Origin: Monoplex corrugatus
Taxonomy: Eukaryota; Mollusca; Gastropoda; Littorinimorpha; Ranellidae
Direction: 5' to 3'
DNA: 64,000 bases
Assembly: GCA_030674185.1 (NCBI GenBank)
Contig: JAPXFY010000031.1
Span: forward strand, 1,033,479 to 1,097,478
Positions 10,346-24,838 of the stretch are shown here, one piece after another. Position numbers and translations under genes: made by a program. The notes under the pieces are model-generated. The model was not told where the DNA came from. It was given only the letters and a program-made list of their open reading frames with translations, and searched no databases. Each line of letters starts with the position of its first letter. Within the stretch, counting starts at the first letter, position 1.

Positions 10346-13300
10346 CACAAGACACAATCACCATAACCAGACACATGGACAGTCAGCACAACACAAGACA
10401 CAATCACCATAACCAGACACATGGACAGTCAGCACAACACAAGACACATTCACCATAACAAGGTACATGGACAGTCAGCACAACACAAGACACAATCACC
10501 ATAACCAGACACATGGACAGTCAGCACAACACAAGACACAATCACCATAACCAGACACATGCACAGTCATCACAACACAAGACACAATCACCATAACCAG
10601 ACACATGGACAGTCAGCACAACACAAGACACAATCACCATAACCAGGTACATGGACAGTCAGCACAACACAAGACATAATCACCATAACCAGGTACATGG
10701 ACAGTCAGCACAACACAAGACACAATCACCATAACCAGACACATGGACAGTCAGCACAACACAAGACACAATCACCATAACCAGACACATGGACAGTTAG
10801 CACAACACAAGACACAATCACCATAACCAGGCACATGGACAGTCAGCACAAGACACAATCACCATAACCAGGCACATGGACAGTCATCACAACTCAAGAC
10901 ACAATCACCATAACCAGGCACATGGACAGTCAGCACAACACAAGACACAATCACCATAACCAGGCACATGGACAGTCATCACAACACAAGACACAATCAC
11001 CATAACCAGGCACATGGACAGTCAGCACAACACAAGACACAATCACCATAACCAGACACATGGACATTCAGAACAAGACACAATCACCATAACCAGGCAC
11101 ATGGACAGTCATCACAACACAAGACACAATCACCATAACCAGGCACATGGACAGTCAGCACAACACAAGACACAATCACAATAACCAGGCACATGGACAG
11201 TCAGCACAACACAAAACACAATCACCATAACCAGACATATGGACAGTCAGCACAACACAAGACACAATCACCATAACCAGGTACATGGACAGTCAGCACA
11301 AGACACAATCACAAAACCAGACACATGTACAGTCAGCACAACACAAGACACAGTCACCATAACCAGGCACATGGACAGTCAGCACATGACACAATCACCA
11401 TAACGAGACACATGGACAGTCAGCTTAACACAAGACACAATCACCATAACCAGACACATGGACAGTCAGCACAACACAAGACACAATCACCATAACCAGA
11501 CACATGGACAGTCAACACAACACAAGACACAATCACCATAATCAGGCACATGGACAGTCAGCACAAGACACAATCACCATAACCAGACACAAGGACAGTC
11601 AGCACAACACAAGACACAATCACCATAACCAGACACATAGACAGTCAACACAACAAAAGACACAATCACCATAACCAGTCACATGGACAGTCAGCACAAC
11701 ACAAGACACAATCATCATAACCAGACACATGGACAGTCAGCACAAGACACAGTCACCATAACCAGACACATGGACAGTCAGCACAACACAAGACACAGTC
11801 ACCATAACCAGGCACATGGACAGTCAACACAACACAAGACACAATCACCATAACCAGACACATGGATAGTCAACACAAGACACAATCACCATAACCAGAC
11901 ACATGGACAGTCAGCACAACACAAGACACAGTCACCATGACCAGGCACTTGGACAGTCAGCACAACACAAGACACAATCACCATAACCAGACACATGGAC
12001 AGTCAGCATAACACAAGACACAATCACCATAACCAGACACATGGACAGTCAACACAACACAAGACACAATCACCATAACCAAATACATGGACAGTCAGCA
12101 CAAGACACAATCACAATAACCAGACACATGTACAGTCAGCACAACACAAGACACAGTCACCATAACCAGGCACATGGACAGTCAGCACAAGACACAATCA
12201 CCATAACGAGACACATGGACAGTCAGCTTAACACAAGACACAATCACCATAACGAGACACATGGACAGTCAGCTTAACACAAGACACAATCACCATAACG
12301 AGACACATGGACAGTCAGCTTAACACAAGACACAATCACCATAACCAGACACATGGACAGTCAGCACAACACAAGACACAATCACCATAGCCAGACACAT
12401 GGACAGTCAACACAACACAAGACACAATCACCATAGCCAGACACATGGACAGTCAGCACAACACAAGACACAATCACCATAGCCAGACACATGGACAGTC
12501 AACACAACACAAGACACAATCACCATAGCCAGACACATGGACAGTCAGCACAACACAAGACACAATCACCATAACCAGACACATGAACAGTCAGCACAAC
12601 ACAAGACACAATCACCATAATCAGGCACATGCACAGTCAGCACAAGACACAATCACCATAACCAGACACAAGGACAGTCAGCACAACACAAGACACAATC
12701 ACCATAACCAGACACATGAACAGTCAGCACAACACAAGACACAATCACCATAATCAGGCACATGCACAGTCAGCACAACACAAGACATAATCACCATAAC
12801 CAGACACATGGACAGTCAGCACAACACAAGACATAATCACCATAACCAGACACATGGACAGTTAGCACAAGACACAATCACCATAACCAGACACATGGAC
12901 AGTCAACACAAGACACAATCACCATAACCAGACACATGGACAGTCCCAAAACAAGACACAATCACCATAACCAGACACATGGACAGTCAACACAAGACAC
13001 AATCACCATAACCAGACACATGGACAGTCAGCACAAGACACAATCACCATAACCAGGCACATGGACAGTCAGCACAACACAAGACACAATCACCATAACC
13101 AGACACATGGACAGTCAGCACAAGACACAATCACCATAACAAGACACATGGACAGTCAGCATAACACAAGACACAATCACATAACCAGACACATGGACAG
13201 TCAACACAAGACAAGACACAATCACCATAACCAGACACATGGACAGTCAGCACAAGACACAATCCCATAACCAGGCACATGGACAGTCAGCACAACACAA

Positions 13301-16300
13301 GACACAATCACCATAACCAGGCACATGGACAGTCAGCACAACACAAGACATAATCACCATAACCAGACACATGGACAGTCAGCACAACACAAGACACAAT
13401 CACCATAACCAGACACATGGACAGTCAGCACAAGACACAATCACCATAACAGACACATGGACAGTCAAACACAAGACACAATCACCATAACCAGACACAT
13501 GGACAGTCAGCAACACAAGACAAGACACAATCACCATAACCAGACACATGGACAGTCAGCACAACACAAGACACAATCACCATAACCAGACACATGGACA
13601 GTCAGCACAACACAATACATAAATCACATAACAGACACATGGACATCAGACACAGACACAGACACAATCACCATAACCAGACACATGGACAGTTAGCACA
13701 AGACACAATCACCATAACCAGACACATGGACAGTCAGCACAAGACACAATCACCATAACCAGACACATGGACAGTCAACACAAGACACAATCACCATAAC
13801 CAGACACATGGACAGTCACACACAAGACACAATCACCATAACCAGACACATGGACAGTCAGCACACAAGACACAATCACCATAACCAGGCACATGGACAG
13901 TCAGCACAACACAAAGACACAATCACCATAACCAGACACATGGACAGTCAGCAACAAGACACAATCACCATAACAGACACATGGACAGTCAGCAAACACA
14001 AGACACAATCATCATAACCAGCAACATGGACAGTCAACACAAACAAGACACAATCACCATAACCAGACACATGGACAGTCAGCACAAGACACAATCACCA
14101 TAACCAGGCACATGGACAGTCAGCACAACACAAGACACAATCACCATAACCAGGCACATGGACAGTCAGCACAACACAAGACAAATCACCATAACCAGAC
14201 ACATGGACAGTCAGCACAACACAAGACACAATCACCATAACCAGACACATGGACAGTCAGCACAAGACACAATCACCATAACAAGACACATGGACAGTCA
14301 GCACAACACAAGACACAATCACCATAACCAGACACATGGACAGTCAGCACAACACAAGACACAATCACCATAACCAGACACATGGACAGTCAGCACAAGA
14401 CACAATCACCATAACCAGACACATGGACAGTCAGCACAAGACACAATCACCATAACCAGACACATGGACAGTCAGCACAAGACACAATCACCATAACCAG
14501 ACACATGGACAGTCAGCACAAGACACAATCACCATAACCAGACACATGGACAGTCAGCACAAGACACAATCACCATAACCAGACACATGGACAGTCAGCA
14601 CAAGACACAATCACCATAACCAGACACATGGACAGTCAGCAACAAGACACAATCACCATAACCAGACACATGGACAGTCAGCACAACCCAAGACACAATC
14701 ACCATAACCAGACACATGGACAGTCAGCACAACACAAGACACAATCACCATAACCAGGCACATGGACAGTCAGCACAACACAAGACACAATCACCATAAC
14801 CAGACACATGGACAGTCAGCACAACACAAGACACAATCACCACAACCAGACACATGAACAGTCAGCACAACACAAGACACAATCACCATAACCAGGCACA
14901 TGGACAGTCAGCACAACACAAGACACAATCACCATAACCAGACACATGGACAGTCTGTACAGCACAAGACACAATCACCATAACCAGGCACATGGACAGT
15001 CAGCACAACACAAGACACAATCACCATAACCAGGCACATGGACAGTCAACACAACACAAGACACAATCACCATAACCAGGCACATGGACAGTCAGCACAA
15101 GACACAATCACCATAACCTGACACATGGACAGTCAGCACAACACAAGACACAATCTCCATAACCAGGTACATGGACAGTCAGCACAACACAAGACACAAT
15201 CACCATAACCAGACACATGGACAGTCAGCACAAGACACAATCACCATAACAAGACACATGGACAGTCAGCACAACACAAACACAATCACCATAACCAGAC
15301 ACATGGACAGTCAGCACAACACAAGACACAATCACCATAACCAGACACATGGACAGTCACACAAGACACAATCACCATAACCAGGACATGGACAGTCAGC
15401 ACAAGACACAATCACCATAACCAGACACATGGACAGTCAGCACAAGACACAATCACCATAACCAGACACATGGACAGTCAGCACAAAGACACAATCACCA
15501 TAACCAGACACATGGACAGTCAGCACCACAAGACACAATCACCATAACCAGACACATGGACAGTCAGCACAACCAAGACACAATCACCATAACCAGACAC
15601 ATGGACAGTCAGCCAACACAAGACACAATCACCATAACCAGCACATGGACAGTCAACACAACACAAGACACAATCACCATAACCAGACACATGGACAGTC
15701 AGCACAACACAAGACACAATCACCACAACCAGACACATGAACAGTCAGCACAACACAAGACACAATCACCATAACCAGGCACATGGACAGTCAGCACAAC
15801 ACAAGACACAATCACCATAACCAGACACATGGACAGTCGTACAGCACAAGACACAATCACCATAACCAGGCACATGGACAGTCAGCACAACACAAGACAC
15901 AATCACCATAACCAGGCACATGGACAGTCACACAACACAAGACACAATCACCATAACCAGGCACATGGACAGTCAACAAACACAAGACATAATCACCATA
16001 ACCAGGTCATGGACAGTCAGCACAAGACACAATCACCATAACCAGACACATGGACAGTCTGCACAAGACACAGTCACCATAACCAGACACATGGACAGTC
16101 AGCACAAGACACAATCGCCGTAACCAGACACATGAACAGTTCGGACAGTCATCATAAGACACAATCACCAAAACCAGACACATGGACAGTCAACACAACA
16201 CAAGACACAATCCCAAACCAGACACATGGACAGTCAACACAACACAAGACACAATCACCATAACCAGGCACTCGGACAGTCATCATAAGACACAATCACC

Positions 16301-19300
16301 AAACCAGACACATGGACAGTCAACACAACACAAGACACAATCCCACAAACCAGGCACATGGACAGTCAGCACAACACAAGACACAATCACCATAACCAGG
16401 CACATGGACAGTCAGCAACACACAAGACACAATCACCATAACCAGGCACATGGACAGTCAACACAACACAAGACACAATCACCATTACCAGGCACATGGA
16501 CAGTCAACACAACACAAGACACAATCACCATAACCAGGCACATGGACAGTCAGCACAAAACAAGACACAATCACCATAACCAGACACATGGACAGTCAGC
16601 ACAACACAAGACACAATCACCATAACCAGACACATGGACAGTCAGCACAACACAAGACACAATCACCATAACCAGACACATGGACAGTCAGCACAACACA
16701 AGACACAATCACAATAACCAGACACATGGACAGTCAGCACAACACAAGACACAATCACCATAACCCGACACATGGACAGTCAGCACAACACAAGACACAA
16801 TCACCATAACCAGACACATGGACAGTCAGCACACAAGACACAATCACCATAACCAGACACATGGACAGTCAGCACAACACAAGACACAATCACAATAACC
16901 AGACACATGGACAGTCAGCACAACACAAGACACAATCACCATAACCAGACACATGGACAGTCAACACAACACAAGACACAATCACCATAACCAGCACATG
17001 GACAGTCAACACAACACAAGACACAATCACCATAACCAGACACATGGACAGTCAGCACAACACAAGATCCAATCACCATAACCAGGCACATGGACAGTCA
17101 GCACAACACAAGACACAATCACCATAACCAGGCACTGGACAGTCAGCACACACAAGACACAATCACATACAGCATCGACAGTCATCATAGACACAATCAC
17201 CATACAGAACATCAACACACAACACAAGACCAATCACCATAAACCAGCACATGGACAGTCAGCACAACACAAGACACAATCACCATAACCAGTACATGGA
17301 CAGTCAGCACAACACAAGACACAATCACCATAACCAGACACATGGACAGTCAGCACAACACAAGACACAATCACCATAACCAGACACATGGAACAGTCAG
17401 CACACCAAGCACAATAACCACACATACAGTCCACAACACAAACACAATCATCAACAACTGGACAGTCAGCACAACACAGACACAATTCATACCAAATACC
17501 AGACACATGGACCAGTCAGCACACAGACACAATCACCATAACCAGACACATGGACAGTCAGCAACACAAACACCAACAGACACATCATCACAAACGACCT
17601 CCAGACGCACATGGACAGTCAGCACAAAGACACAATCACCATAACCAGGCACATGGACAGTCAACACAACACAAGACACAATCACCATAACCAGACACAT
17701 GGACAGTCAGCACAACACAAGACACAATCACCATAACCAGGCACATGGACAGTCAGCACAACACAAGACACAATCACCATAACCAGCACATGGACAGTCA
17801 GCACAACACAAGACACAATCACCATAACCAGCACAGGACAGTCAGCACAACACAAGACACAATCACCATAACCAGACACATGGACAGTCAGCACAACACA
17901 AGACACAATCACCATAACCAGACACATGGACAGTCAGCACAACACAAGACACAATCACCATAACCAGACACATGGACAGTCAGCACAACACAAGACACAA
18001 TCACCATAACCAGACACATGGACAGTCAGCACAACAACAAGTACACAATCACACATAACCAGACACATCACAGTCAACATACATAGCACACACAGACACA
18101 ATCATCCACAACCAGACCACATGGACAGTCAGCACAACACAAGACACAATCACCATAACCAGACACATGGACAGTCAACAACAAAAGACACAATCACCAT
18201 AACCAGACACTGGACAGTCAGCACAACACAAGACACAATCACATAACCAGCACATGGACAGTCAGCACAACACAAGACACAATCACCATAACCAGGACAT
18301 GGACAGTCAGCACAACACAAGACACAATCACATAACCAGCACATGGACAGTCAGCACAACACAAGACACAATCACCATAACCAGGCACATGGACAGTCAG
18401 CACAACACAAGACACAATCACCATAACCAGCACATGGACAGTCAGCACAACACAAGACACAATCACCATAACCAGGCACATGGACAGTCAGCACAACACA
18501 AGACACAATCACCATAACCAGACACATGGACAGTCAGCACAACACAAGACACAATCACCATAACCAGACACATGGACAGTCAGCACAACACAAGACACAA
18601 TCACCATAACCAGACAATGCACAGTCAGCACAACAAAAGGCACAATCACCATAACCAGACACATGGACAGTCAGCACAACACAAGACACAATCACCATAA
18701 CCAGACACATGGACAGTCAGCACAACACAAGACACAATCACCATAACCAGGTACATGGACAGTCAGCACAACACAAGACACAATCATAAACAGAAACATG
18801 GACAGTCAGAACAACACAAGACACAATCACCATAACCAGGTACATGGACAGTCAGCACAACACAAGACACAATCACCATAACCAGGCACATGGACAGTCA
18901 GCACAACACAAGACACAATCACCATAACCAGGTATATGCACAGTCAGCACAACACAAGACACAATCACCATAACCAGGTACATGGACAGTCAGCACAACC
19001 CAAGACACAATCACCATAACCAGGCACATGCACAGTCAGCACAACACAAGACACAATCACCATAACCAGACACATGGACAGTCAGCACAAGACACAATCA
19101 CCATAACCAGACACATGGACAGTCAGCACAAGACAAGACACAATCACCATAACCAGGTACATGGACAGTCAGCACAACACAAGACACAATCACCATAACC
19201 AGGCACATGGACAGTCAGCACAACACAAGACACAATCACCATAACCAGACACATGGACAGTCAGCACAAGACATAATCACCATAACCAGACACATGGACA

Positions 19301-19850
19301 GTCAGCACAAGACACAATCACCATAACCAGGCACATGGACAGTCAGCACAAGACACAATCACCATAACCAGACACATGGACAGTCAGCACAAGACACAAT
19401 CACCATAACCAGACACATGGACAGTCAGCACAAGACATAATCACCATAACCAGACACGCTTACAGTCAGCACAACACAAGACACAATCACCATAACCAGA
19501 CACATGGACAGTCAGCACAACACAAGACACAATCACCATAACCAGACACATGGACAGTCAACACAACACAAGACACAATCACCATAACCAGACACATGAA
19601 CAGTCAGCACAAGACACAATCACCATAACTAGGCACATGGACAGTCAGCACAAGACACAATCACCATAACCAGACACATGGACAGTCAGCACGACACAAG
19701 ACACAATCTTCATAACCAGACACATGGACAGTCAGCACAAGACACAATCGCCGTAAACAGACACATGAACAGTCAGCACAACACAAGACACAATCACCAT
19801 AACCAGGCACATGGACAGTCAGCACAAGACACAATCACACATAACCAGCG
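10330..19850 (+). repeat. 46/41-bp megasatellite derived from a zinc finger
   Basis: Roughly 200 tandem copies over ~9.5 kb. The main unit is 46 bp: ACACATGGACAGTCAGCACA, then ACACAAGACACAATC, then ACCATAACCAG. A 41-bp variant lacks one ACACA/AACAC block. The first copy overlaps the codons of the last zinc finger (KRHMDSQH), so the unit was seeded from that exon end. G/A variants (CCAGGCACATGG versus CCAGACACATGG) are interleaved. The stretch 17.15-18.1 kb is richer in small indels. Neither period is a multiple of three, so no long frame survives. Confidence 0.97.
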
Positions 19851-20236
19851 TAAATGTTATGGACTGACATTACTTTTCGGAGTGAGCTGTTGGCCAAGTT
19901 ATCAAAGTTTCATGAAGTACAGCGGAGTCAGGTATACATCTACATGCTCACATCATCCAAACAGATCCATAAGTAGAACATCAATGTAACAGACTGACCA
20001 ATACCGTCAGTACATGTACCGTGGTACAACATCAAGTATGTCTGGCTTCAGTGTACATGTATACTAACTTACAACATGACACACCTTAACCCTTTTTACC
20101 TTCGTCTTTTCCCTTCACTCTATGTAGAGTCAATGGGACGCCACACAAAGGAACATTCCTCTAGTTCTGTTGCCTGTGTACCAAAGCAAGGGTCACTGAA
20201 AATCGGTCCTCTGTCCATTCCGCAATGTTGTCTGTC
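19851..20236. other. No gene seen
   Basis: Unique sequence after the array. It does not continue the zinc-finger reading. Confidence 0.5.
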
Positions 20237-20250
20237 TCTGTCTCTGTCTC

Positions 20251-20323
<73 letters not shown>

Positions 20324-20325
20324 CC
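20237..20325. repeat. (CT)n/(CTGT)n microsatellite
   Basis: CTGTCT, then CT, then CTGT repeats. Confidence 0.95.
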
Positions 20326-20413
20326 CTAATATGTACGACACACAAATTTGCCTAGAGCATGCAATAAGCCATAGTACATATACGCAGAAAAAAAGAACTA
20401 AACAAAGAATTGC

Positions 20414-20444
20414 GGGGGGGGAGAGGGGGGAGGGGGGAGGGGGG
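20414..20444 (+). other. Strong G-quadruplex-type motif
   Basis: Four runs of six or more G separated by one to three bases (GAGA, A, A). This fits the G3+N1-7 pattern very tightly. Confidence 0.7.
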
Positions 20445-20724
20445 AGTGAGAAAGAGATAGAGACAGTCGTTACGTTGTTTTGGTTAGTCTACTTTATTGT
20501 TACATCTGTGTGTGATTTATGTATATTTCAATATATCCTAATCTAAGCGAAGATAGTCATCAAATCACTACAATGTAATATTAACCACAGGTAAGGAATA
20601 CACTCAATGAAAACAAAAACTGCAGGAACCCATTAGAGTATCGTCAGTCTTATACCGCTGCCTCTTACTTTTTTTTTAAACCTTCAGGCAGAGTGAGACT
20701 GTTCTTTGTCATTATCAGTCGACC
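20445..20724. other. No gene seen
   Basis: Unique AT-rich sequence. Confidence 0.5.
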
Positions 20725-22090
20725 AGGACTTACATCCCACGTCAGGTGATTGTTAGTACACTGTGTGGATGTTACATCCACGTCAGCTGATGTTTAGTAC
20801 CACTGGGTGGATTGTTATATCTACGTCATGTGATGTAGTACCACTGTTAGGATGTTATATCCCACGTCAGGTGATGTTATACTACGTGTGGATGTTATAT
20901 CCTACGTCATGTGATGTTAGTACCACTGTGGGATGTTATATCCCACGTCATGTGATGTTAGTACCACTGTGTGGATTGTTAAATCCCACGTCAGGTGATG
21001 TTAGTACAATCGGGATGTTATATCCCACGTCATGTGATGTTAGTACCACTGTGTGGATGTTATATCCCACGTCATGTGATGTTAGTACCACTGTGTGGAT
21101 GTTATAACCCACGTCATGTGATGTTAGTACCACTGTGTGGATGTTATATCCACGTCATGTGATGTTAGTACACTGTGTGGAATTTATATCCACGTCAGGT
21201 GATGTTAGTACCACTGTGTGGATGTTATATCCCACGTCAGGTGATGTTAGTACCACTGGGTGGCTGTTATATCCCACGTCAGGTGATGTTAGTACCACTG
21301 GGTGGTGTGATATCCAGGTGATGTTAGTACTACTGGTGGATGTTATATCCCACGTCAGGTGATGTTAGTACCACTGTGTGGATGTTATATCCCACGTCAG
21401 GTGATGTTAGTACCACTGTGTGGATGTTATATCCACGTCATGTGATGTTAGTACCACTGTGTGGATGTTATATCCCACGTCATGTGATGTTAGTACCACT
21501 GTGTGGATGTTATATCCCACGTCATGTGATGTTAGTACCACTGGTGGTGTTATATCCCACGTCAGGTGATGTTAGTACCACTGGGTGGCTGTGATATCCC
21601 AGGTGATGTTAGTACTACTGGGTGGATGTTATATCCCACGTCAGGTGATGTTAGTACCACTGTGTGGATGTTATATCCCACGTCAGGTGATGTTAGTACC
21701 ACTGTGTGGATGTTATATCCCACGTCATGTGATGTTAGTACCACTGTGTGGATGTTATATCCCACGTCATGTGATGTTAGTACCACTGTGTGGATGTTAT
21801 ATCCCACGTCATGTGATGTTAGTACCACTGTGTGGATGTTATATCCCACGTCAGGTGATGTTAGTACCACTGGGTGATGTTATATCCCACGTCAGGTGAT
21901 GTTAGTACCACTGGGTGGATGTTATATCCCACGTCATGTGATGTTAGTACCACTGGGTGGCTGTGATATCCCAGGTGATGTTAGTACTACTGGGTGGATG
22001 TTATATCCCACGTCAGGTGATGTTAGTACCACTGGGTGATGTTATATACCACGTCAGGTGATGTTAGTACCACTGGGTGGATGTTGCATA
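20725..22090. repeat. 42-bp minisatellite
   Basis: About 32 copies built from GATGTTAGTACCACTGTGTG followed by GATGTTATATCCCACGTCAG/TGT. Many copies lose one or two bases, especially before 21.2 kb. Each unit carries ACGTCA. A shorter variant (CTGTGATATCCCAGGTGATG) recurs at about 21.3, 21.6 and 21.96 kb. Because 42 is a multiple of three, spurious open frames appear on both strands. Confidence 0.95.
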
Positions 22091-22603
22091 TTCTGTATCC
22101 AACATCTTTGCTCCTAGAATTACTGTTTCGTGATCTACGTTTCTCTGGGTTTTGTTTCCCTGATCCACACGTCACATTCACTACAGAGATAGACAACTAT
22201 TGGTATTCATCGACACCTTTGTAACAGACTTACATGTACGTATGGCAATATCGTCATAAGTTTATGTCAAAAATGAAGTCTTTCAATATTGTTTCGCACT
22301 AAACTTTAGTACTTCTGTGTGAGTTTCCAATTTAGTCTCGATGTCTTCAGTCTTCATGCAGTTAAACAATTTTAATTGACGATAATGCTTTTCCCCCAAG
22401 AAAAATGCTGATTTGACAAAACTATCTTCATCACGTGTTTCCTTTATTTCTCTTATTTCCTTTCTTTCACAAATTATTTTTTTCATTCATGCACAATGAA
22501 AATATCTCCATAGACGAGGAAAAGGATGAAAAACAATTCAAAGAAAGATTGCATTATTATTGTAGCTGCAATAAACCAAAGTTTTTAAATGAACATTCTC
22601 ATT
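22091..22603. other. No gene seen
   Basis: AT-rich unique sequence. Confidence 0.5.
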
Positions 22604-22990
22604 GTTGTGACTGGACTACAGTGACATATACACCAACATCATACCACAACAGCTGTCATATGTCATAGGTTGTGACTGGACTACAGTGACGTATACACCA
22701 ATATCATACCACAACAGCTGTCATATGCCATAGGTTGTGACTGGACTACAGTGACATATACACCAATATCATACCACAACAGCTGTCATATGTCATAGTT
22801 GTGACTGGACTACAGTGACATATACACCAATATCATACCACAACAGCTGTCATATGTCATAGGTTGTGACTGGACTACAGTGACATATACACCAATATCA
22901 TACCACAACAGCTGTCATATGTCATAGGTTGTGACTGGACTACAGTGACATATACACCAATATCATACCACAACAGCTGTCACATATCAA
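22604..22990. repeat. 65-bp minisatellite
   Basis: Six copies beginning GTTGTGACTGGACTACAGTG, starts at 22604, 22669, 22734 and so on, with very few differences. Each unit includes CAGCTG and CATATG. Confidence 0.95.
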
Positions 22991-23646
22991 AGACTAAATT
23001 GATTTTCTTTAAAGCAGGGAAATTTCAGCACACTTGAACAATTCTTTATGCCAGCAATTATTAGGCAACTCCTTGCGCCAACACAAAACTCTATGCACTA
23101 AGATTTTGACATGGGCAGCAAGTCAGTGGGTTGGAGGCAGAATCTATGGAACACTACACTAAAATCATCAGAATGATTAGAGCATAAATGTGGACACTCA
23201 GTGGTATATCATAATATGTACAGTGATAACTATGACAAAGGTTACACTAGTGAAACATCCAAAACACAGGCCAGCAACACATCATCACTAGAAGCAGTTG
23301 GAGAATATCACAGAGACATTGTACACGTGATCTCACAGCAAAACGTTTATTGTTGACAACAGAAATGAATTATTCCAGGAGAACATTCAGAGAAGCCTTG
23401 GGTAATTATGAAACAGAATCCATCTATCAAGAGAAATGTCTCATTATGTATGAATTCTCTACCATCTCTACAACAACAATGCATATTCAATATTGCCGTA
23501 TGTCCTCATCATCAGATGTGACAAAGAATGACAGTTACTCAAGTAGGAAAAGATATCAAAATTAATGAAAGATATTGGTTCCAGATCTACTCAAACGTAT
23601 GTCAGATACCGCACCTTTATCTTTCTCAATGCAGATGCAAACATAC
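22991..23646. other. No gene seen
   Basis: Unique sequence with only short open frames; nothing recognised. Confidence 0.5.
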
Positions 23647-23703
23647 AACGAACCAACCAACCAACCAACCAACCAACCAACAAACCAACCAACCAACCAA
23701 TCC
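23647..23703. repeat. (AACC)n microsatellite
   Basis: About 13 AACC units with one AACA interruption. Confidence 0.95.
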
Positions 23704-24105
23704 AGAAATATAAAAAAAACAAAATCTCTTCATTAATAAAAGGAGGACTTCTTTTATTCAAAATGTGTTTTGATCTTAAGATAAATAGAAATGTAAACTT
23801 AGACCACCTTGTCTGTTTTCTCCTATAATGACCTTTTCTCGTAGTGTTGCTGTCAGTGACTATGGGCACGACTTTTCCTGAAGGATCCATATCAGCTTGG
23901 TGAAAGTCACTATTGCTGAGAGGAGTCAGTCTACATGTACAGTCAAGACCACTCACTGAAGGACACTTCTGTGAAGTGTGTGATGACATTGGTCACAGCT
24001 GGTTACACAACTTGTGTTCTTGGTCTTGATCACGTCAGTGTCAAGGGCTGTTGATCTTGTTCATTGTCGAGACTGAAGCATTGCTTAAACTGTGCAAGTT
24101 GTCTT
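23704..24105. other. No gene seen
   Basis: Unique sequence between repeats. Confidence 0.5.
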
Positions 24106-24838
24106 GCATGGAGAGTGTACAGTTTAGTGGTAACATTCTGGGTTATATCCACATACATATGTTACCCATGGACAGTGTACAGTTTAGTGGTAACACTATG
24201 GGTTATATTCACATACATATGTTACCCATGGACAGTGTACAGTTTAGTGGTAACACTATGGGCTATATTCACATACATATGTTACCCATGGACAGTGTAC
24301 AGTTTAGTGGTAACACTATGGGTTATATCCATCTACAGATGTTACCCATGGACAGTGTACAGTTTAGTGGTAACACTATGGGTTATATCCACATACATAT
24401 GTTACCCATGGACAGTGTACAGTTTAGTGGTAACACTATGGGTTATATTCACATACATATGTTACCCCTGGAGTGTGTACAGTTTAGTGGTAACACTATG
24501 GGCTATATTCACATACATATGTTACCCCTGGAGTGTGTACAGTTTAGTGGTAACACTATGGGTTATATCCATCTACAGATGTTACCCATGGAGTGTGTAC
24601 AGTTTAGTGGTAACACTCTGGGTTATATTCACATACATATGTTACCCCTGGAGTGTGTACAGTTTAGTGGTAACACTATGGGTTATATCCATCTACAGAT
24701 GTTACCCATGGAGTGTGTACAGTTTAGTGGTAACACTATGGGTTATATCCATCTACAGATGTTACCCATGGAGTGTGTACAGTTTAGTGGTAACACTATG
24801 GGTTATATTCACATACATATGTTACCCATGGAGTGTCC
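24106..24838. repeat. 60-bp minisatellite
   Basis: Twelve copies in exact 60-bp register: GTGTACAGTTTAGTGGTAAC, then ACTATGGG(T/C)TATAT, then either TCACATACATATG or CCATCTACAGATG, then TTACCC(A/C)TGGA. Two internal variants and two junction variants are shuffled along the array. The period is divisible by three, so two plus-strand frames stay open for about 260-280 codons (20-residue repeat MDSVQFSGNTMGYIHIHMLP in one). No splice, promoter or domain evidence supports translation. Confidence 0.97.

Noticed and set aside
10330..19850. CRISPR array
   Set aside because: Units are contiguous with no unique spacers, the flanks carry LINE and zinc-finger sequence, and the genome is animal.
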